From: Crambe crambe
Lineage: Eukaryota > Porifera > Demospongiae > Poecilosclerida > Crambeidae
Direction: 5' to 3'
Assembly: GCA_963924555.1 (NCBI GenBank)
Contig: OZ004594.1
Location: forward strand, 1,364,001-1,428,000
Length of the DNA: 64,000 nt
Part shown: one piece after another, positions 19,321 to 31,557 of the stretch
How positions within the stretch are numbered: position 1 is the stretch's first letter
Layout of the letters: each line of letters begins with the position of its first letter
Program-made: the position numbers and the translations under genes
Notes under the pieces: model-generated
Told to the model about the DNA's origin: nothing
Databases searched by the model: none
Seen by the model: only the letters and a program-made list of their open reading frames with translations

Positions 19321-21909
19321 ATGTCGAGCTATAATGTCACAAGAAAGGGGAGAGGAAGACCAAGGTATGGTGATGTTAAGTTGCAATTTGTTTCAAATAA
19401 CTGCACATGCTTACAGAGGATCTTCAAGTTATTCCCGAACAGAGCAGATAGTGAGGGACTCAGCTACACTCAGAAGAAGTCCTCGGATATCAAGCCGTTA
19501 TTCTCAGGAACCAGAGCCGCACCAGCTACATTTCACAGTGTCATCTCGTCGCACAATCAGAGAAAGAACTCCTATATTGGATGAGAGTAGTGGGCAGAGT
19601 GTGCCCTCATTATTTGATGAAAGAGATGCTGATGTTGCAGACAACCCTCGTCACTTGTATGGTAAGGAGTAGTAGATACAAGACTAGTGTTGTCATTTTA
19701 CAGTGCCATAAAATTGCAAAGGACTTGATATTGAAGATGATGAACCTGAATCTGATGACTTAAGCCCTATTAGCCCTAAAGGTAGAACTAATTGCTGCCT
19801 CGTTCTCATTCAATGTACTCCTATTCTATTTAGAGCCCACTAAAGTTTGGAATGTATTCAGTAAAGAAAGGGTGTTTACAAGTTCAACACCTGTCCCTAG
19901 CCCTTCAGCTGGTGAGAGGAACTGTAATATTATGAAAGAAAGTATTATGGGTTATGTAATATAGATTCAGAACCTGGATTTTTTTCTCAAATCATCAGTT
20001 TTTTCTCCTCCCTGCTGTTCAAGTTTGGCTCCTTTCTCTATCTTGCTGCTACTGCTATTTTATGCCTGGACGTGATCATACTGCACAGGTATGTATAAAA
20101 GGGGAGCACTGGGGCTCCACTGGTGGTAGGGGAAGTAGTTGGGTCTTTAGTGGTGGGAGTAGTCACTGATTCCATACTGACAGGGCATAACTATATTATA
20201 ACGAATCGCAGTTGACCCGACATTTGATGGCATAGCACTGAATTTGCACTGATTTCAAAAACACCTGCTACACTTCTTTCTAGTGTTAGCTGAACAAAAC
20301 TCCTCATATTTTCAATGTGTGTATTAATATCATCGTTCTCTTTTTGTACTCCTAGGTTATTCAATTTCACACCTCACTCAGTAAGTGATAATAGTAGGGG
20401 TGACAATCCATATCTGTACACGCGTCTATTATATATATATCCCCAACAGAGGGTAGGAAGTATTTCTCGATTCTTTATTCTTTTATGCATTCTCTGTGCT
20501 CTGCTTGGGTCCTTGATGGGTGAGAATTTCAATCCAGTGTGTGTACATACAATTCAGTTACTTTCTTCTCATTGATTTCAGGAGGAAATCTGATATCCAG
20601 TAGCAAGGAAACTCCTGTCTACATGCCTGAAACTTCGCACAAGGCATTTCAGGACTTGAGAACTAGCGTGAGTGCAAAAATGGACGAATTGGAGAAGAAA
20701 CTGAAGGTGTTTGAGACAAAGTATAAAAGTGAGATGGAGATGATAATACTGGGACAGCTTCGTACGGTGAGTTTTTTTTGTTGTTTTTTTTGAATGTCAA
20801 GATGTCTGAGGTCATGAGTGAGCCATTTGATTTCTAAAGGTCGTTGATGAGAGGCTGTCCCGAATGGAATCAGATGTGAGGGTTGATATTGAAGCCGAAA
20901 GGGAGCTGAGAAAGCAGGCAATTCTTCGAATGCAGGAGAAGGTATGTAGTCAGAGCAGCATGCTTCATCCCCTGTACCCTCCCCTTTTTCATTCCCTCTC
21001 TGCCCCGTACCCTCTGTCTCCTTCCCTCTTGCCAGATCAACACCAGTGTACACCAGTATTTGTCTGAAATGAATTCTATGCTGGAGGCACGGTTTGCCGA
21101 GATCCATGAACAACTGTTACTAAAAACAGCGGAGGGAAAGCTCATAGTGAGTGCATACTATATTACATACATTGTAGGCTATTTTCATCTTCATGATTAT
21201 AATACCCTACATAGACTTCTGATGTAAATGACTCACTGAATGCTCTCAGGGAAACTTTCTCCGAGTTTGATCAAAAGGTAAGGAAGTAAAGAAGATAAAA
21301 CTGGTAATTCTCTTCATCGATTGTTGTTATTGTTGTTTTGTTTGTTTTTTGTTTATTTGTTTGTTTTTTGGCTTGTAGGTAGAAAATATCAAGATTGGTT
21401 CAGCCCAACATGCTCAATCCTTGATAGCAAAGATGGATGAAATTCAAGATCAGCACAGGGCAAGCATACATAGTGAATCATGTTATTTACCTGATTATTC
21501 TTATTATTTTTATTTCTAGGCATCTTCCAACAACGTGTCACTTCTTTTTCTGAGTGTGGAAAGGTTAGTTATAACTGGCCTATGTGTTAAGGAGAGCAAG
21601 TCAGGGTTCTATCTAGAGGGCTATGAATTTTCATTTTTGGGGTGGAGGGGGAAGTTAGATGTCCCCCCCCCCCCCCCCCCCCTTGCATACTATGACAATT
21701 GAGTGGTATTATGTATAGGCATCATGAACGACTCTCAACTCTTGAGGAGAAACATAGGGATGTGGTGAATGAGCTAGCCGATGTCAAAAAAGCTTGTTTG
21801 GTAGGTCAAACATGTGCATTGTAGTAATTATGCATAATTATAATTATGAGTCTGTTTCTCTCTTTCTCAGGACCGAGTAGAGAAGACTGGACCGTTACCT
21901 GCAAACGTG

Positions 21910-21962
<53 letters not shown>

Positions 21963-23415
21963 CTTACATTTGTGTTTTATTATGCAGATGATTCAGGTTT
22001 TCAGTGAAGAACTAGAGAAGGTGAGGGGGCCAACTCATTTCTTATCACTATACCAATCCTCTTCCTTTTTTCTTTTTTTTGCAGGCAATGGTCAATACGG
22101 ACAGTCCTCTTAGACAATGGTTGAATCTGATACTTGCTTCAAAGAGTGATATGCAGGTACATAGTGAAAATCCCCTTCTGGACACGGAGGAGGGGGGGAG
22201 TAGGGAGGGGCAGGTGGCAATAGCGTCCTAACCTAGATATTAGAATAATATTCTCCTTCACAGGCCATCCACAAGCAAGTTGAGGAACTCCAAAGTCGCA
22301 CCCTAAGTGAGTACAATATTATCATCCTTATAAACCTTTAGAATTTTTGTTTCTTTTCCTTCTTCGAATCACCTTGTACAGGTAGTGGTTCTACAGATCT
22401 AACCAAATGGGTAAGCCCTGGTAATTATAATTGCTAAGACGTTTACCCTCCCATATCTGTTTTGAGCATTATAGCTCTAATAAAAATATTTGAGCATTCC
22501 ATATCTAAACAACTTAGCTTTTAATGAAGCAAACAAGGACAGATTGAAGCTTGCTCAAAAACAACACTACTACATTTTGTGTGCTCCTATCTGCAGGATG
22601 TAGAGCAGATGATAGCACTGGCCTTGCACCGATACAGTGCTGACAGAATAGCAAAGTTTGACTTTGCACTGGAGAATTCCGGAGGCTGTGTGATTCTGGA
22701 TCACTGCTCTCGTACATACAGTCACAGTCTGACCTATTGGACCTTTATGGGTGTGTTCCCACTCTGGCACTCCATCAGCAGCCCCAAAGTCATCATCAAA
22801 GTGAGTACAATGAAATGAAAGAAAGGACCTGTATTAATGTCTGTCTTTTCCTTTCCTGTAGCCTGGACTCTACCCAGGAGACTGCTGGGCAATGGAGGGA
22901 ACTTCTGGCTATGCTACTCTAAGGGTGTGGTGGATTTTGTTGTTGTTTATTTATTGTTTGTTGTTACATAACTTTATTCCTATTAGCTGAAGAATGAAGT
23001 GATAATTACAGGAGTTACCCTGGACCACATACCACAAGAACTCTCCCCCAATGGCACACTCACCAGTGCTCCTAAGGACTTCAGTGTATTTGTATGTTTC
23101 ACAGAACCTTGGCTGGCTCTATAATAAATGATTGTTCTCTTCCAGGGCCTTACTACTTTGGATGGTGAGGCTACGTTACTTGGGACTTTCACTTACGAGA
23201 TCAGTGGCTCATCCATCCAACAATTTCCAGTGGATGTAAGAACAAATATCCCCCTTTTTAGATAATGATTTATTGATTTCTTTTCTATTCTGGTTCTTTA
23301 GAAGGCGCGAGCAGGAAAGCCTTTCAATTATGTGCGATTTCAGTTTTCATCTAATTATGGCAACAAGGACTACACATGTGTGTACAGGGTGCGTGTACAT
23401 GGGCACTACCCATGA
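19321..23415 (+). CDS. SUN-domain protein of the inner nuclear membrane (SUN1/SUN2-like)
   Basis: Inner-nuclear-membrane half of the LINC complex, which binds KASH proteins in the perinuclear space and couples chromatin to the cytoskeleton. I chose the ATG at 19321 because MSSYNVTRKGRGRPR then splices over a 52-bp intron (19365-19416) into SSSYSRTEQ in frame. The nucleoplasmic N-terminus is basic and Arg/Ser-rich. Hydrophobic segments are encoded at about 19975-20090 and 20460-20520. A long luminal coiled coil follows (exons from 20581 to about 22300), then the SUN domain from 22597: KFDFALENSGGCVILDHCSRT, PGLYPGDCWAMEG, APKDFSVFG, TLLGTFTYE, YTCVYRVRVHGHYP. The Cys in VILDHCSRTY corresponds to the cysteine that in human SUN2 forms the disulfide with KASH. 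I verified the N-terminal and C-terminal joins but not every small exon of the coiled coil. Confidence 0.92.
21909..21958. repeat. (CT)n microsatellite in a SUN-gene intron
   Basis: A CT dinucleotide run of about 50 bp just after a coiled-coil exon. A C homopolymer at about 21663-21682 lies in an earlier intron. Confidence 0.85.
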
Positions 23416-23850
23416 GACTGAAATCTGAATTGCACTTTGTTTAGCGTTTAACTAGGAGAAAGTTTTTCAATAGCTTCTACATGATGTACTTTCAATATTT
23501 CACCACTTACTTGCACTACATGTGATAAATATTTTGTTATTATTGCAGTGGTAATAAGGGTCAAAGGTCATACGCTATTCGGAAATGAAATTTGTGCGTA
23601 CACGTGCGCGCTCGCTAGCGTATCACGTGACCGTAGTTTCCGTCTATAGCAAGTTGAGCATGTTTGGACGCGTTGAATAACTTCATTTTTGGTTTCTCTA
23701 TCAGGTAGCTAGTGGTAGCTAGTTCTAACTCAGTGATAGTTTACTATCCCGTAGCCATTGCTAGCTAATTCGAAGTGTTATAATTCGCCAAAGTCCAACA
23801 CTTCAAGGAGATATACAAGTTAGAAGGTCCTCCACTTCGGTTGAAAACAG
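23416..23850 (+). promoter_or_regulatory. Promoter and noncoding first exon of the RS-rich gene
   Basis: After the SUN stop codon the sequence becomes CpG-rich at about 23590-23645, with TGCGTACACGTGCGCGCTCG and a TCACGTGA E-box at 23623-23630. A donor ACAG|GTAAGATTGC at 23851 and an acceptor CCCTTTACAG ending at 23970, two bases before the ATG at 23973, define a 5' UTR exon and one intron. Inferred from consensus alone. Confidence 0.5.
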
Positions 23851-23972
23851 GTAAGATTGCTATTATAGGTATGAGTTATAATGGGTTAACTTATAATTCC
23901 TAGCTGTTTAGCCGTGGTTGTGGTTGTGGTTGGTGGATGGGCTTTAATTAGAATTATGTACCCTTTACAGAT

Positions 23973-26900
23973 ATGGAAGATCGAGAGAGTATGGAGCTGC
24001 AGTTTCTGCGACAGCAGGCACTCAGTACACAGGTAACGTCGAGTATAAATCCTGTCAAATCCCTGATCTACAAATTCGTACACGCTCATACTAACACCCA
24101 AATAAAGCCCATCATCCCTAAAAAAATTATAGCTAATTACATGTATTCGTTTTGTGGAAAGAAGTTTACGGCAAGTTAACAGCGGTCGAGCTGATCTGTG
24201 ACGGATGAATGGGTTAATCGAATGCATGTGGCAGTAGCAGCCTTCATAGAGCATAAAGGGTTAAAAACCTGGGTAATCAGATCATCAATTGGAGGAGTAG
24301 TACACAGAAGAAAGCTTGTTATATAATATATCCAACTGATCGAGCGAAGACGAGCGAGCAAGCCAAGCAAGAAAATGGTGTTAATAATCTTTGATCCTGT
24401 CTACAATGTTTGGAAAAAGGGTCATCAGAGCTACTTCCACCTTAACGTGGCATGCTCCCTGGTGTATAAAGTAGGTATATTCGCAATAGGATCATCAAGC
24501 CGCTTCATCATGTAGTGGCACCGTCACCCCGATCCGGTATACTTATAGGTACTGTCATAAACACTAAGTATTATCATTATTAATGCATTATTCATAATCA
24601 TTATGTTACTAAATTGATTTTTGTCAATCTTTTTTTAAAAAAAATGGTCGTATTGTAAGTGATATGGGAGGTGGTATCCAGCTATTGGTAACATCATCGT
24701 CCTACTGTTCCCTTGCAGAAAAGAAGAGGAGTACCAGTTACATCTCACAATCCACTGTTGGTGAGTCCAACTCCCTTTCCTATGGTATGTTTTAAGATCA
24801 GTGGTATGGAATATGAATATAGCTTCCCCTTATGCATATTTGAGTATCCAGGATATGTTCTGAATAAGGTGTTATAAAATATGGTTAGCAGCCATATTTT
24901 ATTCCCAAGGATTGGATAACATTATCGAGAAAAGCAAGGACATGTTACCTTTTTGTATTACTGCTATAGGATTCTGGTTATCACGACATCAAGCAGCTGT
25001 TTAAGAGTAAGAAGTTACCTCACAAGGGAAGGAAGTCGACTCCCGAGATAGCACAGGAAGTCATCGATACTTTCTCTTCCCAAGCACGTCATAATAAGAG
25101 GCCTCTAGTAGCACCATCAAGGTTAGATAGAGGGAGAGAATGGGTGGTGGTTTCGTACTAAGCTCAGGGATTTTGCTTGAAGGGGGGTCAAATGCCTATA
25201 TAGTGGAAAAATTTGAGGAGGGGCAACTACAAACCAGTACATGTATGTGATAATCCCACCCTTCCTAATGTTGTCCAGGTCTAACACCAAACATCCAAAA
25301 AGAATGAGTTCAGCCAGCTCCAGTCCGTCGAGCTGCTCAACTTCTACACGGAGTCGAAGTCGTTCTCAGTCGTCCTATTCCACCTCCAGATCCAGATCCT
25401 CTTCAGGCTCTCGGAGTTCCACCTCCTCTAGGACGTCCTCTTATTCTGATTCTCGATCCAATTCCTATACTCGTTCCTCAGTTTCTCGTTCCAGTCGATC
25501 CCGTTCCCAATCTCCAGCGCCGAGAGTGAAAATGAACAAGGCCCATTCGTCATTGAGTTATCGCAGCACAAAAGTGAATAAGAGTCCAGAATTTCGCAAG
25601 AGAAGATCTGATAGTAGCAAGCATCGAATGAAGGTCGCTTCTCCTGATGCTGTTCCCACAAAGAAATCCTCATCGTCACATCAAGTGTATTCTGTCCATG
25701 AAAGAGGATCTGGTTCTCATTCGGATTGGTATCATTCATCGTCGTCCTTCCACCAGAGGGATCAGACTGCTAAATCCCACAGTATGGGAAGTGGTGAACG
25801 GCGGTCTCGTCATCCACAGGTCGTGCCCTCATCTTCTGATGGATATCGTCACCATCGCCATCACAGAGAGGCAGAATCAAGGCAACATAAATCACCTCCC
25901 CCTCCTCCTCCTCAATCCTCACGAAGACACCGCACTTCAGATTATCTCAATGATGAAGAAGCATATCAACAAAGATCATCCTCTCGACATCATCACCATC
26001 CGTCCTCCAAAGATTTCTCCTCCCCTCCTCTGCCACCTCCCCCTCCCCAGTCATCACACTCTTCGTCCCGTTCCTCCCTTCATCATCGCTCCGCTGTTCG
26101 CTCCCCACATCGGCATGCATCACCTCCAAGAGAACGTCGTGTTATCCGACACTCTCCTCCATTTTCCTCCTCCTCACAGAGATTGCATGTTTCCAGGGAC
26201 TCCTCTTCACAGAGATTGCATGTTTCCAGGGACTCCTCCTCACAGAGATTGCATGTTTCCAGGGATCACTTAGAGTCCCACTCTTCACGACGCCCTCTCC
26301 CTCCTCCTAGTTTCCAATCGCCTTCAAAACGCCGTAGGAGAAGCAGTTTATCTCCACCATCTCTCCCTCCCCCTCTGTCCTTACGGAGTAGAAAATCGGA
26401 TATCCCCTCATCACTGGATCGGTCACGTGATGTGTCAACCCGAGACAGGAAATTTGAGAGAAGACGAGAGGATGGTGGGAGTGGTAGGCGTGATGAAAGA
26501 ACCAATCGTTCCCTCGATGAGAGGGACTTGAGGGATTCTAGGCGAGACCAGCGTTTGAATGGAGGACGGGGAGTGTCCCAGCGGGCTTCAAAACATGTCC
26601 ACTCTGATCACCATGATAAGAGTTTGGACGCAGGACGAGGGAGTCATTTGAGGGATGCTAAGAGGAGTTCTAGGAAGCTTTCTCCACTCTCTGTGGTGGA
26701 CTCAATAAGGTACATTAGGAGAATGAAATCTTACTGATTTACCTCTCGTGTCTATATATCCACACAGTCCAAAGAAGTCGAATGCCAAGAGTGACTCCCC
26801 TGCACGAGGAGCAAAATTGGATGACAAAGCTGCTGTGAAGACAATGAGGTAGTTAAAAGCTTGGGTGGGTATTTTGGAGGTGATCTATGAGCTAAATACT

Positions 26901-28592
26901 TCATCATGCTGTAATGACAGTTACATTAGTTATTGTTGGTATTATCTGCAATCTATAGCGAGCGAGATTTGCTGGGTGACTATGACTTTAATCCATTTGT
27001 TGACATGGACGAGGAACTTGACTATGATGAAAATATAGAAGAGATAAGTGTGGAACCTAAAGTCAAGACAGATAGTGGCAATGATGCAAAGGAGACTGAA
27101 CAAGGTATGTATGTAACAGAAATCTTCACCTCTTTTTTGCGCTTTCAGGATTTTTTTCTATTTAATGCACACTGGGTAATGTACATTATTATAGCCATGG
27201 AAGTCCCAAGTGAGAAGGAAGCAGTGGAGCCCAGTTCAGCTAGTGAGGAGTCTGTCGAATCAGAAAAAGAAATTGATCCAAGTAAGTTGAAGTGTGATAG
27301 TGTATGCAGGAATAATGACCTCATCTTTTTTTAAAAAAACGTTGAAAGATTTTCAACACATTTACAGTGGACAGTAAAGTAGTCATGCTGGTTTTTTTCT
27401 CTCTGTTCCGTTGCATCTATAGTTTCTCCAGAAGACATATCCAGTGCAAGTGACAGTGATAAGAACAAGGTGGCCATAAGCTCACCCATCCGAGTCACGC
27501 CGGAACGGGATCGCAAGAGAAAGAGCATTCGACGACACGACAGTGAAAAATTGTCCAGCAAAAACGGTGGGAATAAGCTCTCGGTCAAGGAGCGGCTGTT
27601 TGTCAGCAAGAAAACCATAGGTGAGAGAGAGATTCTGTCTTTCCCATAATCCCCAAGGGATTGCTTGAAACTGCACACTGTGTATTTCGACTTCAGAGGA
27701 GAAACGCAATGCTCTTGGATGCAAGAATACAGATTCCCTTCGCCCATCCCTTGCCAATCGCCTAGGCCCTTCCCCCGGCAATCATCGTGGCTACTCACAG
27801 AGGAAAAGGTGATCTCTCTTTCTCTCTTTATATTCGAGGCTTTTTTGTCTTCTTATTACATATTAATTTTTTTATAAATTATATTATTAGCCACTCTACC
27901 CGTAATCATGAGGTGGTCACAGGCAGTGCCATGGAGATTGCGGAGGCATACAAGAAGAAGAGGATGGAGAAGCTTTTAAGGGGGGAGGAGATGGAAAAGG
28001 CAAAGAAGATGACCAAAATGATCAACTCTCAGGAGGAAAGAAAGACGTCCTCATCTGGAAAACGTTCATCTCCTCTGCCGGTTAGTAAGGGAGGGAGGGA
28101 CCTCTCTAAATAAATATACATAGCAGAAACTTTCATTTGGAGGTAAAACATAAGTTTGTGTCCTTGTCAGAGTTCTGCTGCCTTCCTAAGGTCTCTGTTG
28201 CAGGATAGTGTTGTCCATTGTCTGTGGTAAGGGAGGCATGAGTTCAGATATTGAGGGCTAGATTAGAAGACCTAGAGAAGCAACACTTTGTGACATGATG
28301 TAATGTGAATACTTCCCCTACTGTGCTTAATGCACTTGACCCCAACACCACAGGTTTCCCTCAGTAACAACATTGCAACCTCACACACTTGAACTTTGTG
28401 AAATTGGTTATCCATTGCAATTTGCTGTAGTAAATATCTCCAAGTAGACTATCAATGTTAATTGTCTATTTGTAGAAATCTGAGGATAAAGAGAAGATTC
28501 TGGATCAGCGGATAGACCGCATCAAACAGAACAACAGAGCTCTCGAGAAAAGGAAGAGAGAGATAGAGAAAGACAAACAGCTTTATGGCTAA
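23973..28592 (+). CDS. Arg/Ser-rich nuclear protein, probably RNA-processing related
   Basis: I do not recognise a named orthologue. About eleven coding exons join in frame. The N-terminus (MEDRESMELQFLRQQALSTQ, then KRRGVPVTSHNPLLDSGYHD) is well formed and looks conserved-domain-like. The large exon from about 25279 to 26709 is an RS/SR domain (RSRSRSQSS, SRSRSQS) passing into His/Pro-rich and Arg-rich stretches, with an 11-residue unit SQRLHVSRDSS repeated three times near 26173-26262. Later exons give an acidic patch (DMDEELDYDENIEE), KERLFVSKK, a Lys-rich helix (AYKKKRMEKLLRGEEMEKAK) and a highly charged C-terminal helix ending KQLYG. Composition points to a spliceosome or mRNA-export associated factor. 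It ends 212 bp from the convergent GAREM-like gene. Confidence 0.75.
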
Positions 28593-28804
28593 CAGATTGA
28601 AACAAAGTTATGGCACATTCACATAAATAGTATTGCCATTCATTATACAGTACTCATTAATTTTTTTCTATCCCATAATTATTATATTATAGTGATTGTT
28701 TTTTGTTTATTTTCTGGATAATTATTGATTTTTGGCACCCATTATTAAAAACAAACTTGTGTTGTGCAATGAATGAACTTCTGAATGTTTTGAGTTATGT
28801 GTGG

Positions 28805-31492
28805 TCATGTCCTGTGATCCAGTGATGAATAAAGATCGCTTCCATTGATGAAACTTGAGGCAGCATGTCTGCCAGTGATTACTTTCATCAGTCGAGTTCG
28901 GTGTATGGCACTTGTTACTCTAAGTTCTTTCTCTAGTATTGCTTCATTACATTCAGAAAGGATTTCTCCATCCACTTGCTCTTTCATGAACTGTTCTTTG
29001 TATTGGCTCAGGTTCATGGCTTCCAGCAGTGAGATGATCTGGCCATGAAAAAGAAAAACATTGTGATGATTAAAAACTTCTGATAAAGGAATAGCTAAAT
29101 ATATAAAATAACCTCCAAAAAGAGAACCAGTGTATGTTTTCTTGGGTGGAACATAAAAGATAGTGAAAGTACTTATCTTATCTACTTACATCAACATGGT
29201 CCAGACTTCTCAAGTCTTCCACATTTTTCTCCTGATCTTTCATGCTGTTGGCCTTGATCACTGACTTTGGCCGTTGCTGTAGAGAAAAGGAACGACCATG
29301 GTGGTACTCGGATACCATGTCATAACCAGCTGCAAAAAACAACAACAATAACATTCAAATAAGGAAAAATGAATCTTGAAAAACATTGAGTCTATAGTTT
29401 ACCAAGGAAAAAAGTAGGAAATATGGCCCTCTTTTTTTTTCTATGGAGAAACAACTATTATAAATGTCACCTTCTACATTTCTGGAGTAATGCAATTCTT
29501 TCCTGAGTTCCTGCACCTCACGCTGAAGTTCAGTATAGTTCCTGGAGAGCTCATCGAACGATTTGCTTCTGACTCTTTCCCTTCCTTCTTCATCCTCCTC
29601 CTCTTCACTGCCACCAACACCACCTCCAACACCATTCACGGCTTCTTTTTTTGACTCACTGCCTCCAACCCGCCCTCCGATCATCTGGTTTTTGATATCT
29701 GTTAACCCCTTACTTACAGCTGAAGAAGAAACCAATTCTGTTTGAGATCTGACTCTTGGTTGTGGCACTGGCTGTTGTGAAGTGGATGAATTGATATTTG
29801 AGCCTCCATTGGATGCTGGGTTCTCCTTGCAAGCTGAAGTTGTGTGCCTTCTTGAAGCACTATCAGTGATATAGTAGTAACCTGCTGAACTTGTGTCTTT
29901 ATCGAGTATGGAATCAAAAATGTCATCTATTGCTGAGTACACAGCCGAGATGGCTAGTTCGTCGTGGTTCTTGTCATCGGATTTGGGTGGTGTGGTTACA
30001 GGAGGAGGAGGAGCAGCAGAAGACGGGGGAGGAGGAGCAGTGGAAGATGGAGGAGGAGGAAGGGGCTGAGTGTGGGGAGGGAACGAAGGGGTGTGGTTCG
30101 AGGAGGTAGTCGTATGATTTTCTGAAGAAAGATAACAGATTATATCCCACTTAATACAATAGTGGAAATGACTTACTATTTTTGAAGTGGGAGGGGCTGA
30201 GCAATGTTTTGGCTCCACCCCCTTCTGAAGGTAGGTCTAAACTTTGATAAACGTGTTTTTCGTCTAAATTAATAATAATATAATTAACATACATCAAGTG
30301 CACATGAATTATATATCTCCACTTACCAGCCATTTTTGACAGCGGAGACATTTCTCCATCAAAGATCCCAGAGAGTCTAAATGGCATCTTAATTTCCGTT
30401 CCCTTGGACTGATATCCCTCTCGCACCACTCTGTAAAGCTTCCTCTGTGCTAAGGTCAGCCCGGCCCCTCTCTGAATACCGCCACTATTCTTCATATCAG
30501 TGATCTTCAAACTACTAAACTTCTCAAAGAAATTCTTCGTCGACTCACAAAGTTGTTTATCTTCCGATTCCCTCCCTAGAAAGATGATTTCGATATCCAG
30601 GTTGATGGGAATGGCCACCAATGCCTGATCCTCTTCCGATAATTCCTCCCGCTTTTCGTACTCCCAGCATGTGGATGCGATGATGGACGACTCGACAGTT
30701 GTGTGAGTGAGTGTGACCATATCCGTGGTTAGGTGGAGGGGAAGATCCTCGGGCATTTCTGAGCGAATGTACATCATGGCCTCCAGGGGTAGCAAGCTAC
30801 CAAAGTGTTCCAGAATCTCGGGGAGATAGAGCTTCACACGCTCTGGATTTGTTGTGAAATGGCCTTCGCAATCTTCTTGCAGTATTTTATCCTCATTTGT
30901 CTTGAGACTGAAGGCTTTCAGGACAGGCTTTCTCATCACTGTTGTCCTACTGATTTTCCTGATGATGAGCAACTCGTCTGACTGGACTGACGACTTTTGG
31001 TCTGCCGTGATGTGAGTCTTAGTGGCACAGATGATCCGTGGAAGGTTCTTGGCAGCTGCCAAGTCGAGGACTGCTTTGAAAGTGTAACCCGCGAGTGCTG
31101 CCTTGAAATCATTACTGCAGTAAGATAGGAAAACCATTTTAAAAAGTGCGCAGAATTGATTGTACTGTGATGGTTAATAATGTAGTCATAATAACAACAG
31201 GATTCTCACCCAAGAATAAGTTGGTGCTATTTGAAAGACACCTGATAAGCAGTCAGTGACCCACTTAGCAAGTAACCATGACAATAACAAAATAAGGGTT
31301 TTTCATCTCTAGGTGATAATCTATCAACTGAAGAGCAGATGGCCAGATAGTGCCACACAATTGATAAGATATTCATAGGAACCACTTTGCATAAAATAAT
31401 CCATAAAGAGAGGTTTAATCAGATTGCACAAGTACAAATTGCCTAGTCACATGCATGCAAAGGTCAAGAGTAAATGCTAGCTGGATGAAATA

Positions 31493-31557
<65 letters not shown>

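Noticed and set aside
25647-26273. 208-codon open frame in another register of the RS-rich exon
   Set aside because: Shadow of the real frame; the RS frame splices correctly at both ends and this one does not.
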